A stretch of 64,000 nt of DNA, from the NCBI GenBank assembly GCA_030295235.1, contig AP026143.1, positions 372,001 to 436,000 of the forward strand. Reading direction: 5' to 3'. A program made the translations under genes and the position numbers. Source of the DNA: Fistulifera solaris. Taxonomy: Eukaryota > Bacillariophyta > Bacillariophyceae > Naviculales > Stauroneidaceae. Every line of letters starts with the position of its first letter. Within the stretch, counting starts at the first letter, position 1. The notes beneath the pieces were generated by a model. The model was not told where the DNA came from. It did no database searches and was given only the letters and a program-made list of their open reading frames with translations. Below are positions 11,769-21,686 of the stretch, in pieces.

Positions 11769-12187
11769 GGCGACACTCGTTCTTTCTTTTTAACAGAGTA
11801 CACAAAAGCAAAGGCCCTTCCGTTTACGATTACTCCAGCACAAATACGCAACGAGAGCGAAAATAAACGAGCTTTTGGCTTGTTGTTAACTGCAGATCGC
11901 TGGTTTGTTGATCCTCAACTCCAAAAAGGTCGCGATGCCAAAGAATAAAACACGCGCTCAACTACTTACAGTACAAAAACATACGGTTGGCGATGGGCGA
12001 AAATGTCCCTCCGGGTCTTTTTTAGGAACTATTTATTTCTCTCTTTGACGGGCCGGGCGCTGACAGACACAATGTATGTCCGCTGGCCGGTGAAATATTT
12101 TAGTAGAGCGGTAACCGCCAAGTCAACAACAACAAGTCAAATAGCACGACGACTGTTTGTTGCTGATCAATTTTATTGTAACGCTTG
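11769..12187. promoter_or_regulatory. divergent promoter region, ProRS and RPS21
   Basis: This is 419 bases between the ProRS start and the proposed first (untranslated) exon of RPS21. There is no coding content I trust. Confidence 0.35.
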
Positions 12188-12446
12188 GTGAGTAGCATTC
12201 TTCGGTCATTGAATCGAAAAGAAAAAGGAATAACTGAGAATTAGCAAAGCGATGTAAATGGAGGGATGCAGCCGAAGCTAGCGAAGATTCAGCAAGCGTT
12301 GTCCGGGAAAATTCTGAACGCAATCTGCCCTTCGTGCTGCTGTTTCTCTGTGGCCCTTGTACTTTTTTACTCGCCATATCCTTTTGAGACGTTTTATTCA
12401 TCACACTGAGCTCGTACTTACCTGATTTCTTTTATTGTTTACACAG
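12188..12446 (+). other. probable 5'-UTR intron of RPS21
   Basis: A good donor (TTG|GTGAGTAGC at 12188) and a pyrimidine-rich acceptor (TTTATTGTTTACACAG, ending 12446) bracket 259 bases just upstream of the RPS21 ATG. Leader introns are common in ribosomal protein genes. An alternative acceptor ends at 12460. I looked for C/D or H/ACA boxes inside and saw no convincing set. Confidence 0.5.
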
Positions 12447-12469
12447 AATTTAATTTTTAGATAATCACA

Positions 12470-12724
12470 ATGCAGAACGAAAGCGGACAAAACGTGGACT
12501 TGTACGTCCCTCGCAAATGCTCTTACACCAACCGCCTTATCCAGGCGAAAGACCACGCTGCCGTACAAATCAATGTTGCCAATGTAGATCCTGTTACCGG
12601 AATCATGACGGGTGATAGCAATGTCTACTGCTTGGCCGGATACATCCGATTCAAGAGCGAAGGAGACATGGCACTGACCTCGCTGGTACGAGCCAAGGAT
12701 GCGGCTGCCGTCGGTTCAAGTTAA
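12470..12724 (+). CDS. RPS21: 40S ribosomal protein S21 (eS21)
   Basis: This 84-residue protein matches eS21 over its whole length: MQNESGQNVDLYVPRKCSYT, then NRLIQAKDHAAVQINVANVD and IRFKSEGDMALTSLVRAKD. It sits on the 40S head near the mRNA path and helps late small-subunit maturation. The normal family length is 80-87 residues, so it is complete. The ATG is preceded by a likely leader intron. No frame problem is seen. Confidence 0.97.
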   Translation: MQNESGQNVDLYVPRKCSYTNRLIQAKDHAAVQINVANVDPVTGIMTGDSNVYCLAGYIRFKSEGDMALTSLVRAKDAAAVGSS

Positions 12725-13059
12725 ATAACAACTTGTATAATGAATTTAAAACCAAATCCTACTCTATGCGATTTATGGAGAGTATTTTTCTTGCCGTTAA
12801 TTTGTCGCTCGAGTTACGCTGGTAAGGATACATCTACTGTGACAAGTTTCACGAAAAAACAGGCTCAGAATACAAAGTAATAAACAATAAAAAGGAATTT
12901 GCCTAGAAAATTATCTAAACTGCTCGCACTTTCTTGAGTTTTTAGCATCGTGTGTTACAATCGATGACCTGTGAAGGGATTATCAGCGACGATGAGCTAA
13001 AGCTAGGAGTCCCATGAACTCTCTCCGATATTTTATAAAGTAGCTATCAAACCACGACT
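12725..13059. other. intergenic, convergent 3' ends
   Basis: This AT-rich spacer lies between RPS21 and the next minus-strand gene. It holds an AATAAA-like stretch near 12880. No gene is seen. Confidence 0.35.
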
Positions 13060-13494
13060 CTAAAGGAGTAGTGTCGGTTCACCGCCTTCACCTTCCTCGT
13101 CCAGCATCGGAAGCAAAATTTGACTGTCAATATTTCCAGCTTCTTTCGCCGACGCCTCCCAGTCATCTTGTTCACCGTACATTTCCTTCTTTTCTCTCGC
13201 AACGCGCATCCAATCTTCTTCGGTGGCTTGACCCTCGGCACTGGCTAGTTTCGCTTCGTTACGCGCTCGAGCAGCGGCCAAATAGTCGGTTTCGGATGTG
13301 GGGTACTTTGAACGAAGTTGGTTCATTTTTTGGGCAATCTCTTCTTGAGAAAGAAGCAATCGCCTTTGTTGGCCATTTTCATCGTCTGAGAGCTTACGAA
13401 TTAAAAGAGTGCGCGGATTATGTACCGAGAAAGGTGCAAAGGCTGCCGCAACCTCCATCATGAGAAAGAACAGAATTGTGAATTGAGAGTGCAT
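13060..13494 (-). CDS. plastid-targeted protein of unknown function
   Basis: This 144-residue intronless protein has a signal peptide that ends in VAAAFAPFS, a near-perfect copy of the ASAFAP motif that directs diatom proteins into the complex plastid. The phenylalanine after the cleavage site is present. The mature part is charged and helical (LLLSQEEIAQKMNQLRSKYP, then DYLAAARARNEAKLASAEGQ and EEDWMRVAREKKEMYG) with no membrane segment. I do not recognise the family. It could be a small stromal regulator or assembly factor, but the sequence does not say which. Confidence 0.75.
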   Translation of the reverse strand: MHSQFTILFFLMMEVAAAFAPFSVHNPRTLLIRKLSDDENGQQRRLLLSQEEIAQKMNQLRSKYPTSETDYLAAARARNEAKLASAEGQATEEDWMRVAREKKEMYGEQDDWEASAKEAGNIDSQILLPMLDEEGEGGEPTLLL

Positions 13495-13946
13495 GTCTGA
13501 TATAAAGCTATGTAGTCAGGAATGAGAACGTCTTTTTAACGTGTGACGGAGATTGCAAATGATTAATAGTGAATTCAAGTTCAGAATGAGCTTTAGCCCT
13601 ATTCCATTGATTACAACAACAAAGTTTTGTTTTATTACTTCCTTGGTCGCCATCGCATCGCATCGCAGCAAAACGCATGCGTCGCTTGCGTTTTTACCCC
13701 CAGTCGCTTATAGCTCGAGATTCTTGACTGATATTTTCCAGTCCTGGTGGAACAGTGCCTACATATTGGGCTATAGTTGAGTTTCAAGTACACAAACGCG
13801 CGCCGGCAGGGACGAAAAAAGTCACAAAACCGCCGACATGAAAATTCCTGCACCTCTTCTTCCTTCCTTCGGTTTTCTCGTGAAAAGGAAATCAAAGACG
13901 ACAGGACGTACAATAGCATCATGCATACGATGTTACATTGACGGCA
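13495..13946. promoter_or_regulatory. divergent intergenic region
   Basis: This is 450 bases between the plastid-signal gene and the gametolysin-like gene. It includes a short GCATCGCATCGCAGCA repeat near 13652. No gene is seen. Confidence 0.35.
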
Positions 13947-15498
13947 ATGATGATTCCACTTGAAGCAAGGAAAGAACTTCTTTGGGCTACAGCAGCCATT
14001 CTTGCCGCTGCATTCTGCATTCTATTGATCCATCTCAATCGAGATCCCTTTAGTTCTGTCATTCAGTCGAGCGAAATCTTCACCCCCAATGTTGTGTGTC
14101 GTCTAGTGGTGATGGAGGTTATGTATGAGTCGGAAATGCAGGACACAGATGAGATAATATGTGTACCTCTGGTAAACGGCAGAGAAAGTAGTTTAGAAGC
14201 CCAGCTTTCCTTGCCACAGTTTATCCTCGACAACGCGGAATATTCACAAAAACTCCAACAAGGTCAATTATATGCAAACATCACAAATGCAACAATTGTT
14301 CATGGGGAACTTCGACTATCACACGATTCTACTTTTGATGTGATCGATTATTCTCCATCGCATCCCCGGCGTCTCGGCGAGAATTCTGCGACCACGGGTA
14401 CACTAACGATAGCCATCATTCGTATTTCAACCATCGATTCTGAGCCTTCAGTATCACGAGAGCAGTTGCTATCGCTTTTCGACGACAGTGAAGAAACCGT
14501 TTCGTTTCCTTCCCAGTTCAAAAAGTGCTCAGCCGGAAGATTGACCTGGGAACCAGTCGACGTTTTCGATGTTTCCGTCAATCAGCCCATCTCCGATTTC
14601 AGTTCTGGGGCGTCTATCGTCCATGCAGCAATCCATCAAGTTCAACTTGATCTGAATATTGAGGATATCACGTTCATTGCCGATCGAATCATGTTTTGCA
14701 CTCCTCCAGGAACTGGGTCGTGGGTCGCGTCGGCTGGTTTGTACCATTGGAGGGCCCAGTTCAATGACGATTGGTGTCTGTCCATTACAGCAGCTATGCA
14801 TGAGTTGTCACACACAATTGGCCTCTTGCATTCCAATAAAGACGGCGTGAAGTATGCTGATACAACCGGAAATATGGCCAAGTCATTTCGGACTAGTGAT
14901 GCACCGTTGCGGTGCTTCAATGGGCGAAACAACCACTCTACTTGGATGGTATTATGATCGAGAAGTGATGATTGATCCGCTGAAAACTTTTCCAGAGCTA
15001 ATCAAGCTCGCGGCGTTTGTCGATTATACAAAATCCGCGGAAGACGAGCCTGTCCTTGTCACACTCCCTGGTAATTTACACATTCAGTTCAACCGAGCGA
15101 AAAGTTACAATTCAGGCACAGGACTCTATCAGGACATGGTGACAATAACAGGCGAGGGTCTCGCGGGGACCGAGCTTATTGCTGGACTAGGTGTCGGCGA
15201 CCAATTGATTGTGGAATCATTTCAGAACACTGTAGCCGATCTTTCTATTGAGGTATGCGAATGGATCAAAAATGAAAACGGCGTCGATATCATGATGATA
15301 AGCGTCGGCATCGGTCCTTCGAAATGTGAAAGCGGCATTACCTCTCGCAATACAATAAACTACCATTTTCCGCCGGACGAACAGTCTCAAAACATTAGCG
15401 GACACCAAGTTTCAGTTGATTGCGCAGTCAAGGGGTTGTGTAAACTCTCTAATCGCTTAAAAGTCTGGGGCTCAAATGTAGGATCGAATTTGCCATGA
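13947..15498 (+). CDS. gametolysin-like (M11 family) metalloprotease
   Basis: The first true ATG is at 13947. Residues about 11-30 form a signal anchor (LLWATAAILAAAFCILLIHL). The active site is HELSHTIGLLHS, the metzincin H-E-x-x-H-x-x-G-x-x-H zinc site, followed by YADTTGNMA as the Met-turn, then RCFNGRNNHST and WYYDREV, a block typical of the Chlamydomonas gametolysin family. These proteases act on extracellular or cell-wall glycoproteins. At 14942-14943 one base appears to be extra: the first frame ends in WMVL, while the +1 frame carries on from WYYDREVMIDPLKTF to a stop at 15498. I treat it as one gene. The C-terminal half (about 180 residues) is likely beta-rich and otherwise unknown. 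Confidence 0.82.
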
Positions 15499-15523
15499 AA
15501 GACGCTGCGATAAATATAAGTCA

Positions 15524-16295
15524 TTACTTCATTGCTTCCGCTCTCTTCTTTTTAATACCATCATACAATCCTTTGGCACCAGCAAGCGTGCTAAAGCCAA
15601 TGTACGAATAAAAGATCACTTCGCCACCTCTTTGGATGTTTGTTTTCTGTTTGACTATCCATTTGTTTCCGTCGTTCCACCGAATACCATCTACATCTTC
15701 ATATCCTAGATGTGTGTTTGCAGAGTGTGCGGGCTCCCAAACCTGCAAGACGTGTCTCAAAAGTTGAGATGAGCATCCAACAAAGACAATGGAACAAAGA
15801 TCTAACTTACACCCTCGTGTATTCCATCGCCGGCCGATATTTTGTTTCCAGGTAAAACCTCCCCGTAAAATTCTCCCCGACGAAATTTGTATTTCCGAAT
15901 TTCTTCTTTCGAACAGCCGCGAAGAACTGGATCATCTTTCGGCCCAACGGCGGTTCCGGTGTAATGAAATGTTTTTCCGTCGTCCAAGACCTCGATTCGT
16001 CGGTTGCAAAGAGGGTGTAAAGGATCCGAGTACTCGTGGTTAAAAACGCTATCAATTGCATGTGAAGGACTAGCGAACTGGGCCGAAAGAAGTAACGAAA
16101 AAGAGGTATTTTCCATGAGTCGGAAAGACAAGTGTCTGCCTTGCCCGCTTTCAAAGATACGGTATTTTCTGGCAAAGCAAATTGTCTGTTCGTTCGCGAT
16201 GTAGAAACCGCATTGCGAGGGGCGATAAGGAACGCTTGGCACATCTTCGCGCCAATCGCTAGCAAGACGCCGATTCCGCAATAAAACAACCTCAT
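15524..16295 (-). CDS. plastid (probably thylakoid-lumen) protein, conserved in algae, function unknown
   Basis: The start at 16295 gives a signal peptide (MRLFYCGIGVLLAIGAKMC) followed by QAFLIAPR, an ASAFAP-like motif. A second hydrophobic stretch (SLLLSAQFASPSHA) precedes IDSVFNHEYSDPLHPLCNRR, which looks like a lumen transfer signal with an A-type cleavage site. The mature domain has GPKDDPVLRGCSKEEIRKY and, after an intron at 15810-15743 (68 bases), EG-VWEPAHSANTHLGY and DVDGIRWNDGNKW. The N-terminal and mature parts are one base out of frame (break between about 16130 and 16250), in the direction of a missing base. I recall no named family. The short plastid-type C-terminus ends AGAKGLYDGIKKKRAEAMK. 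Confidence 0.7.
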
Positions 16296-16436
16296 AACTT
16301 TTTTTCTTTGTCAACGATCGAAGAATAGTTATGATGACAGAAAAATAGATTTATTTATTTACTTGTAATGCTTTCCATTGAAACGCAAAAACGCGAAATC
16401 ATCGAAATGCGGCGACTGAGTCACACACCAGTTGTA

Positions 16437-16451
16437 TGACGTATGACGTCA
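16437..16451. promoter_or_regulatory. tandem CRE-like sites
   Basis: TGACGTATGACGTCA contains one TGACGT and one full palindromic TGACGTCA. It lies 142-156 bases upstream of the plastid gene start at 16295 and 200 bases upstream of the divergent gene at 16652. In diatoms, TGACGT-type elements bound by bZIP factors mediate CO2/cAMP responses of plastid genes such as carbonic anhydrase. A role here is inference. Confidence 0.4.
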
Positions 16452-16488
16452 CTGTAGTTCAAAATGTTGTAAAAACAACATCACCCGT

Positions 16489-16549
16489 TCTACTATAGAT
16501 TCAAAGTGAACATTACTTTTTTCATCCACGACTGCAGTTTTCGGTCATG
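16489..16549 (+). repeat. copy of dispersed CTATAG...CGACTG motif
   Basis: TCTACTATAGATTCAAAGTG is followed after about 20 bases by CACGACTGCAGTTTTCGGTCATG. The same two blocks recur at several other places in the window (22.3, 40.6-41.3, 43.6, 43.8, 54.4 and 61.6 kb). Here it lies about 100 bases before the ATG of the next plus-strand gene. Confidence 0.55.
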
Positions 16550-16651
16550 TATGCGGGTTTATGCGCGCATGGATGACAATAACATTTTCATTGCGAATAC
16601 AGTCGGTTTGCTTTTACTACGAGGTATCTTTTCCCATTAGTAAATAACAAG

Positions 16652-17763
16652 ATGTCGTCTCGAACGAGAATAAAGCGAAGAGAAAGGAAACAGCCAGAGA
16701 AACTCGAGGAAGTGACTCCTGCAGCAACACGAAAAAGAAAGTCACCAGTTCCTGCCAGCAATCTTCGCCATCGGCTCTTCGCCATCTCTCCAGATGTAAA
16801 TAAGGAGACTTCGTCAAACACAAAGGAAAAGTTGTGCGAGAAAGCCGCAGTTGTCACACCGAAAAAAGAGGGTGCCTCACGCAACGGAGATGACGGGGAG
16901 AACGATGATATTGTGTGTTGTAGGGGGAGTGCTGCTTATGCCGTACTGAAACAAATCAATCATGATGAGCCTGACGAAGGAATTTTGTTCTCTGAAATTC
17001 CGGAAAGTTCCCAATCGAATTTAAATCAAGAATGGAGCTTAGACGCTGCTGTAAGGGATGATTTAGTGAAACCAGTTCCGTTAGCCATTCCGGTATTCCA
17101 TCACTCGAGAGAGAGTCAACCGCAACGCGCACAACCGGTCACAATTCGACGAAACGAGGTGCTCCCACAAGAGAAAGGCTTCGCAATCGGAGATGAAGTG
17201 CTCGTGTATCAATGCAATCGTTACATTGGATCAGGTGCGTACAATCCACGATTAGTTTCGAGGCAACGTAAGGACGGTTCTAACAACCATCTCCTTGTAA
17301 AAGGAATAATAATAGATGCGGATCTGGAAGAATCATCGCTATTCGTTGTGAAATCCAGAGTCCGCGAAAGTACGTGGCAGGTTCCATCGTCGGACATTAT
17401 TCACGCAACATCTGTCACGGCGCAGAAAGGAAGCTACAGTCGGAAAAGAATTAGAGACACATTCTTGGATTGCTTGGCTGATGAGCTTCGGTAAGTTTTC
17501 TCTTTTTTTGATCAAGGGCTATGTCAACCTGGTCATAGTATTAGTGCTTGTCTAATGCCTTCTTTCATAGAAATCAGGTAGATAACGGTAAACGAATGGA
17601 TTTGAGTCCGTCTGTTAGTATATCTACCTTGGCGAAATCGATTGCATCAGATGCCTTTCGAAAGAAACGCGTACAAAAAAATAGATTAAAGAATAGCCAG
17701 ACTTATTCACGAGCAAAATTTTTTTTCAGATGCTCATTAATCAACACTTACGGTCCGTTATAG
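16652..17763 (+). CDS. basic, probably nuclear protein of unknown function
   Basis: The first exon codes for about 280 residues. It opens with a strongly basic, nuclear-localisation-like stretch (MSSRTRIKRRERKQPEK, later TRKRKSP) and has a more ordered region FAIGDEVLVYQCNRYIGSGA to VKGIIIDADLEESSLFVVKS that could be a Tudor or SH3-like barrel, though I cannot name it. A GT-AG intron starts after GATGAGCTTCG (about 17492) and ends at TTTCATAG (about 17569), so the protein continues NQVDNGKRMDLSPSVSIST. The simple model stops at 17763. A strong T8 tract plus CAG ends at 17730, so a second intron from GTACAA near 17668 is possible and would give a different end at 17841. Confidence 0.6.
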
Positions 17764-17877
17764 GTATCGTACGCGTCTTTTGTGAAGATGGCATCACCAT
17801 TTTGGCTATAACTTTCGTGCAGAGTCTGAATCATATAAGGTAATCATAAGTTTAACGTTTATGAATGAGTTTGTTCT

Positions 17878-18516
17878 TTAAATGTCTTCACTTAATCTGT
17901 TCATTAGCGAAGGGCAGCTTGCGCTCTTCAAAATGGTTTTCTTTTCTTGCAAGAAATCAAACCATTCGTTGTAATGTTCTTTTCGGATGTAATGAAAAGG
18001 CACATGGCCTCTGACGTCTGTTACGTAGAGGAGCCCTGGCTCCTTCTGTATTATGTACTCGACAAGATCATAACGAGGCTTGGAAGTCCAGCAGGCATCA
18101 TGCAAGGGTGTGCGGCCATAATCATCTCGTACACGAAGAGAAACACCGGCTTCTTCTGTCAGAAACTTCACCGGTTCTAATTCGCCTCTCCTGCATAGCA
18201 TATGAATAAGAGATTCCCCGAATCGATTACAGCACTGCAAGCTATTCCCCTCTGCGTGAAGTTTCCGAAGTAAAGCTGTATTGCCAGACCTGGCCGCTTT
18301 GACAACTTCGATTGTATAAGATTCGATCATCTGCTCTGACGGTGTGATGAATTCGACATCAACGGGAAAGTCCCTTGAAAAGCGAGAAACGAGATTCACA
18401 GGATCACTGTTGTCGACGCACGTCTGCTCGAGCCTCCTTTTTGTTCCGGCAAGCGCCGGGGTCGTCGCAGAGAGGACGGCGTGCTTGCGTATAACTTGTT
18501 GAGGATCTGGATCCAT
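17878..18516 (-). CDS. ankyrin-repeat protein
   Basis: This 212-residue intronless protein has an unstructured N-terminus and then three to four ankyrin repeats: VVKAARSGNTALLRKLHAEG, RFGESLIHMLCRRGELEPV and DDYGRTPLHDACWTSKPRYD (the G-x-T-P-L-H core is clear), then a degenerate RGHVPFHYIRKEHYNEW. Diatoms have many short ankyrin proteins of this kind, with protein-binding roles. No signal peptide or membrane segment is present. The partner is unknown. Confidence 0.85.
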   Translation of the reverse strand: MDPDPQQVIRKHAVLSATTPALAGTKRRLEQTCVDNSDPVNLVSRFSRDFPVDVEFITPSEQMIESYTIEVVKAARSGNTALLRKLHAEGNSLQCCNRFGESLIHMLCRRGELEPVKFLTEEAGVSLRVRDDYGRTPLHDACWTSKPRYDLVEYIIQKEPGLLYVTDVRGHVPFHYIRKEHYNEWFDFLQEKKTILKSASCPSLMNRLSEDI

Positions 18517-19182
18517 GTTGCTGATAATTGTTATCTCTTATTTCGTTCGTTCATTCGTAATTTAAAGACAAAAAAGGCAGGTGGTTGGAGAGAATAAACA
18601 ACCAGAAATCGAGAAAACGTTACGTTGTCACGTGCCGATGATGGAAATGTAGGTTATTGCGAAACGGAAAAGGTTGCACCACGCACCAGGTTGAAGAACG
18701 CGCTTTTGGAAGGAAACTTCAAAATTCAAAACAGCTTTTAGCAGAGAGAGTATGGTCGACACTGTAGGAAGTGGTCGCATACGGTACTGGAATCACAAGG
18801 CAAAAGCCGGTGAAACTACGTGGCAAAGTTGCCACATACCCCCTCTTTTCTACACTCTAGGTTACAGTCATCGGTGACACTCACCACGTTTGACACAATG
18901 ATGACGCTGATATATGTCCGAATAGAATAATTGATGATGATATTCCAGATTCCAAATGCCGTCAAGGTCTGCTTGTCGCTCGTTGCTTCATGCATTCCGT
19001 TCCTCAGTTCCTCATCATCTGCTCCGCGCTTTTCAGCGCGCCTTTTCGCGCGCGCACACACATCACCTCTTTTTTCGCGACCGTTGACCTATTTCTTGCG
19101 ACCATCGGAGTGAAACGTAATGAATTGAGTCAAGCAACAAATACGTAAAAGCTTAAAAATCAGGACTAGATATCTGCTTGCG
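18517..19182. promoter_or_regulatory. divergent intergenic region
   Basis: This is 666 bases between the ankyrin gene and the DNAJC25-like gene. An 81-codon minus-strand frame (18816-19061) is cysteine-containing but looks non-coding. A GC-rich patch (TTTTCGCGCGCGCAC) lies near 19042. Confidence 0.35.
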
Positions 19183-20400
19183 ATGAAATCTTACCTTTCG
19201 TCGCGCTCGCTATTGTGCGTTCTATTCGCGCTTTTGCTTTCTGCAACGCCATCCGTTGCCTCAAACGAGCACAACACCGAGGGTGAAAGTGCAACCGCTT
19301 CTTCTTCCGAAGATGATAGAAGACCAACGTCAAAAACTTCCGCCGAGTCTGATTTTGACCCTTCTAACGAGGACTGGGGGTCGTATTATGATCCGCAAAA
19401 TATCTTTTGCGGGAAATTTGATTGTTACAAGATTCTCGGCTTTGACTACGAATCGTTCGGCAAAGTGAAACCGGATACCAAAGAGATTACCAAGAGATAC
19501 CGCCAGCTTTCGCGTGAATGGCATCCCGATAAAAGCAAACACAAAAATGCTAAGGAGCGCTTTGTGAAAATCGCACGTGCTTATGAAGTTCTAACGGACA
19601 GAGAGCAGCGAAAAGAATACGATGATTTGCGGTATAATCAAGAGGCTTACTTTATGAAGTACGGATCATCGGTGTTGTGGTCATATGCCCCGCAAACGGA
19701 TACAACGATTGTGGTGATTGTTCTCTTCTTGTTAGGAAACATAGCGTCATGGTATATGCAGAAACACCGATGGCAAATGGTCGCAAACCGGCTTATTAAG
19801 GCAGCTCTAGAGGACTGGACTCCCAGCCAAGGAGGCACTGCCGAGAGTAAGCAGCTTCGCGAAGAAGCTTTAGCGATTCTTGCCGAACGAGAAGAACCAT
19901 CGGGAGAAAACGCGGAAACCGTTCCGGCAAAATCTGGCACACAAAAAGCAGCCGGCAAAGCAAAACAAAAACTTTCGCTGAAAGACAAGAAAAAGCAGGA
20001 GCAGGATGCATTAGAGCCCATTATCACTGGACTTGTGAACGATATCAAAGACTTTGGTGGAGGCTTTCACCAGCCAACGTGGAAAGACTTAATGGTTGTT
20101 GGATTAATCAAGTTACCTATGAAGATAACGGCTGGAATCATTTGGGAGACCAAATACTGGATTAGAAGGGCGCGTAACATAGAACTGAGCGATGAAGAAA
20201 AGGATGTTCTTACTGAAAGGGCAGTAGGCTCGGTTGCTTGGGATATTGCTTCCGAAGAAGATCGCGAGGAAATGCTGAAACGACAGCTCTGGGTCAAGGA
20301 GAACTTAATCGACTGGAAGGAAGACCAAGAGATTAAAAATCTGAGCGCCGCTGATCAAAAATACTACAACAAGCTTAAGAAGAAAGGTAAACTCGAATAA
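19183..20400 (+). CDS. ER membrane J-protein, DNAJC25-like
   Basis: This 405-residue protein starts with a signal peptide (cleavage after VAS, about residue 27). The J domain at residues about 80-145 begins IFCGKFDCYKILGFDYESF and has the HPD catalytic loop in LSREWHPDKSKHKNA and FVKIARAYEVLTDREQRKEY. One membrane helix follows (TTIVVIVLFLLGNIASWYM), then a Lys-rich cytosolic region and a conserved C-terminal part. This order (lumenal J domain, membrane helix, long tail) fits DNAJC25. It would stimulate BiP-type Hsp70 in the ER lumen. The gene is intronless with no frame problem. Confidence 0.88.
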   Translation: MKSYLSSRSLLCVLFALLLSATPSVASNEHNTEGESATASSSEDDRRPTSKTSAESDFDPSNEDWGSYYDPQNIFCGKFDCYKILGFDYESFGKVKPDTKEITKRYRQLSREWHPDKSKHKNAKERFVKIARAYEVLTDREQRKEYDDLRYNQEAYFMKYGSSVLWSYAPQTDTTIVVIVLFLLGNIASWYMQKHRWQMVANRLIKAALEDWTPSQGGTAESKQLREEALAILAEREEPSGENAETVPAKSGTQKAAGKAKQKLSLKDKKKQEQDALEPIITGLVNDIKDFGGGFHQPTWKDLMVVGLIKLPMKITAGIIWETKYWIRRARNIELSDEEKDVLTERAVGSVAWDIASEEDREEMLKRQLWVKENLIDWKEDQEIKNLSAADQKYYNKLKKKGKLE

Positions 20401-20683
20401 ACATAATTTAGAACAATCCTATTGCGTCTCGGTTGCGTTCCAATGATAGTCCGGAGTCGAAAGAGTGGCCACTTGTAGTGTACGCTGCGCTATACTTGTA
20501 AGTTCTCTATGCTGCGTGTGACAGATTGAAAGATCATTTTATGCTGAGTAGATATTGGTAGCTTAGTAAACATTCGCTCTAAGGCCTTCGCGTCGCTACC
20601 TATGAAAAAGTTTAGGCGTTTAGCAATTGCATTATTCATTATAAGGTCCTTCACTTCTCTGAGGCACGCCAGTAGTGTTGAAA
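20401..20683. other. convergent 3' intergenic region
   Basis: This 283-base spacer lies between two convergent genes. Nothing is recognised. Confidence 0.3.
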
Positions 20684-21203
20684 TTAATTCTGGGGTCGGT
20701 TCGGATTCATATCACCAAGATCGATCGTTTTGGAAGCTGTGTTACCTGTCACGGAATAACGAGATAAATCTTCTTGTCCAACGGGCACTTGCCCGAAGAA
20801 AAACAGAAACACGGCCATCGCTAGAGTCGCGAACACAGGAACTAGCTTCCCACTAAAACTTGGTATTTCTTCGTTGTTGAGTATCTGTGCTTCGATCAAA
20901 TCTGATTCCGATAGAAGCATGTCCTTCCCTCGTATTTTCTCTAATACTCTTTCGTCGACGGCGTATTTCTGGAGCTCTTCGTCCGTCATCGACTTTGTCT
21001 TCTCTAGATTCCCCTCTGAAACATCTCCTTCTTTTAGTTTGCGAAGCTGCTCTTCAAGCCTAGCGATTTCTTCCTCTCGGCTGCTACTCAGCCTGCAACT
21101 TGTAACACGAGACATCGGAAGCAATGTCTGTGTTCGCACCGAAAAAAGCTTGAATCGGCACAAGCGAGATAAGCATCAACACCAAAGAAAGAACGAAATG
21201 CAT
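20684..21203 (-). CDS. plastid-targeted single-pass membrane protein, unknown function
   Basis: The N-terminus is too short to show as a long frame on its own. An ATG at 21203 gives MHFVLSLVLMLISLVPIQAFFGANTD, a signal peptide with the I-Q-A-F-F plastid motif (shown here for position only). That frame stops near 21090. The next frame carries the body: SSSREEEIARLEEQLRKLKE (coiled coil), ELQKYAVDERVLEKIRGKDM and one membrane helix KLVPVFATLAMAVFLFFFGQ. The change is in the direction of one extra base around 21090-21115. The mature protein would be about 130 residues with one thylakoid or envelope helix near its C-terminus. A palindromic TGACGTCA lies 163 bases upstream. Confidence 0.68.
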
Positions 21204-21365
21204 GATACTTTCCGGTAAAAGAATGAGTTGATTTTGTTCAGTCTATGAAAAGGAAATAATAAATAATTACTCCGTATTGAACTACGATGATACCTGGTAA
21301 AAGCGGTTTATAGGAGCTATTATCCGCGACGAGAGTATTTTTTTATTGTGTGTAAAAGGTGACGA

Positions 21366-21373
21366 TGACGTCA
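21366..21373. promoter_or_regulatory. palindromic CRE-like site TGACGTCA
   Basis: It is 163 bases upstream of the ATG of a plastid-targeted gene, within GTGACGATGACGTCATCATAG. It has the same spacing and sequence as the site upstream of the plastid gene at 16295. Confidence 0.35.
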
Positions 21374-21686
21374 TCATAGCTATTGAAAGCTCCCGCCGAA
21401 AAACTATTTCTAAAAATTCAAGCCAATTCAAATAGACCCCCTCTAGTCCCTAGATCTAGAGACTAGCATATATCAACGAACTCCTTCCTTAACTAGAACA
21501 AGGTAATCCATTTTTTGTAGCGAGCAAAAGCTTCAAACTGCTTGCAACGTTATCCATCTACCTGGTATCTCGGACAAATAGTGCTTTGCTTTCATTCGAA
21601 AGTGAGCTGCACACACATAAGATATTATTGATCCCACAACCTGTTTTTAATGCAGCAGGATCGTACACTAAGGGTTTATCTAATGG

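Noticed and set aside
12188-12446. snoRNA inside the RPS21 leader intron
   Set aside because: Short CTGA and GCGATG-like words occur, but no C/D pair with terminal stem and no H/ACA pair.
18816-19061. 81-codon minus-strand frame in the DNAJC25 promoter
   Set aside because: Composition follows a GC-rich low-complexity patch; no homology.
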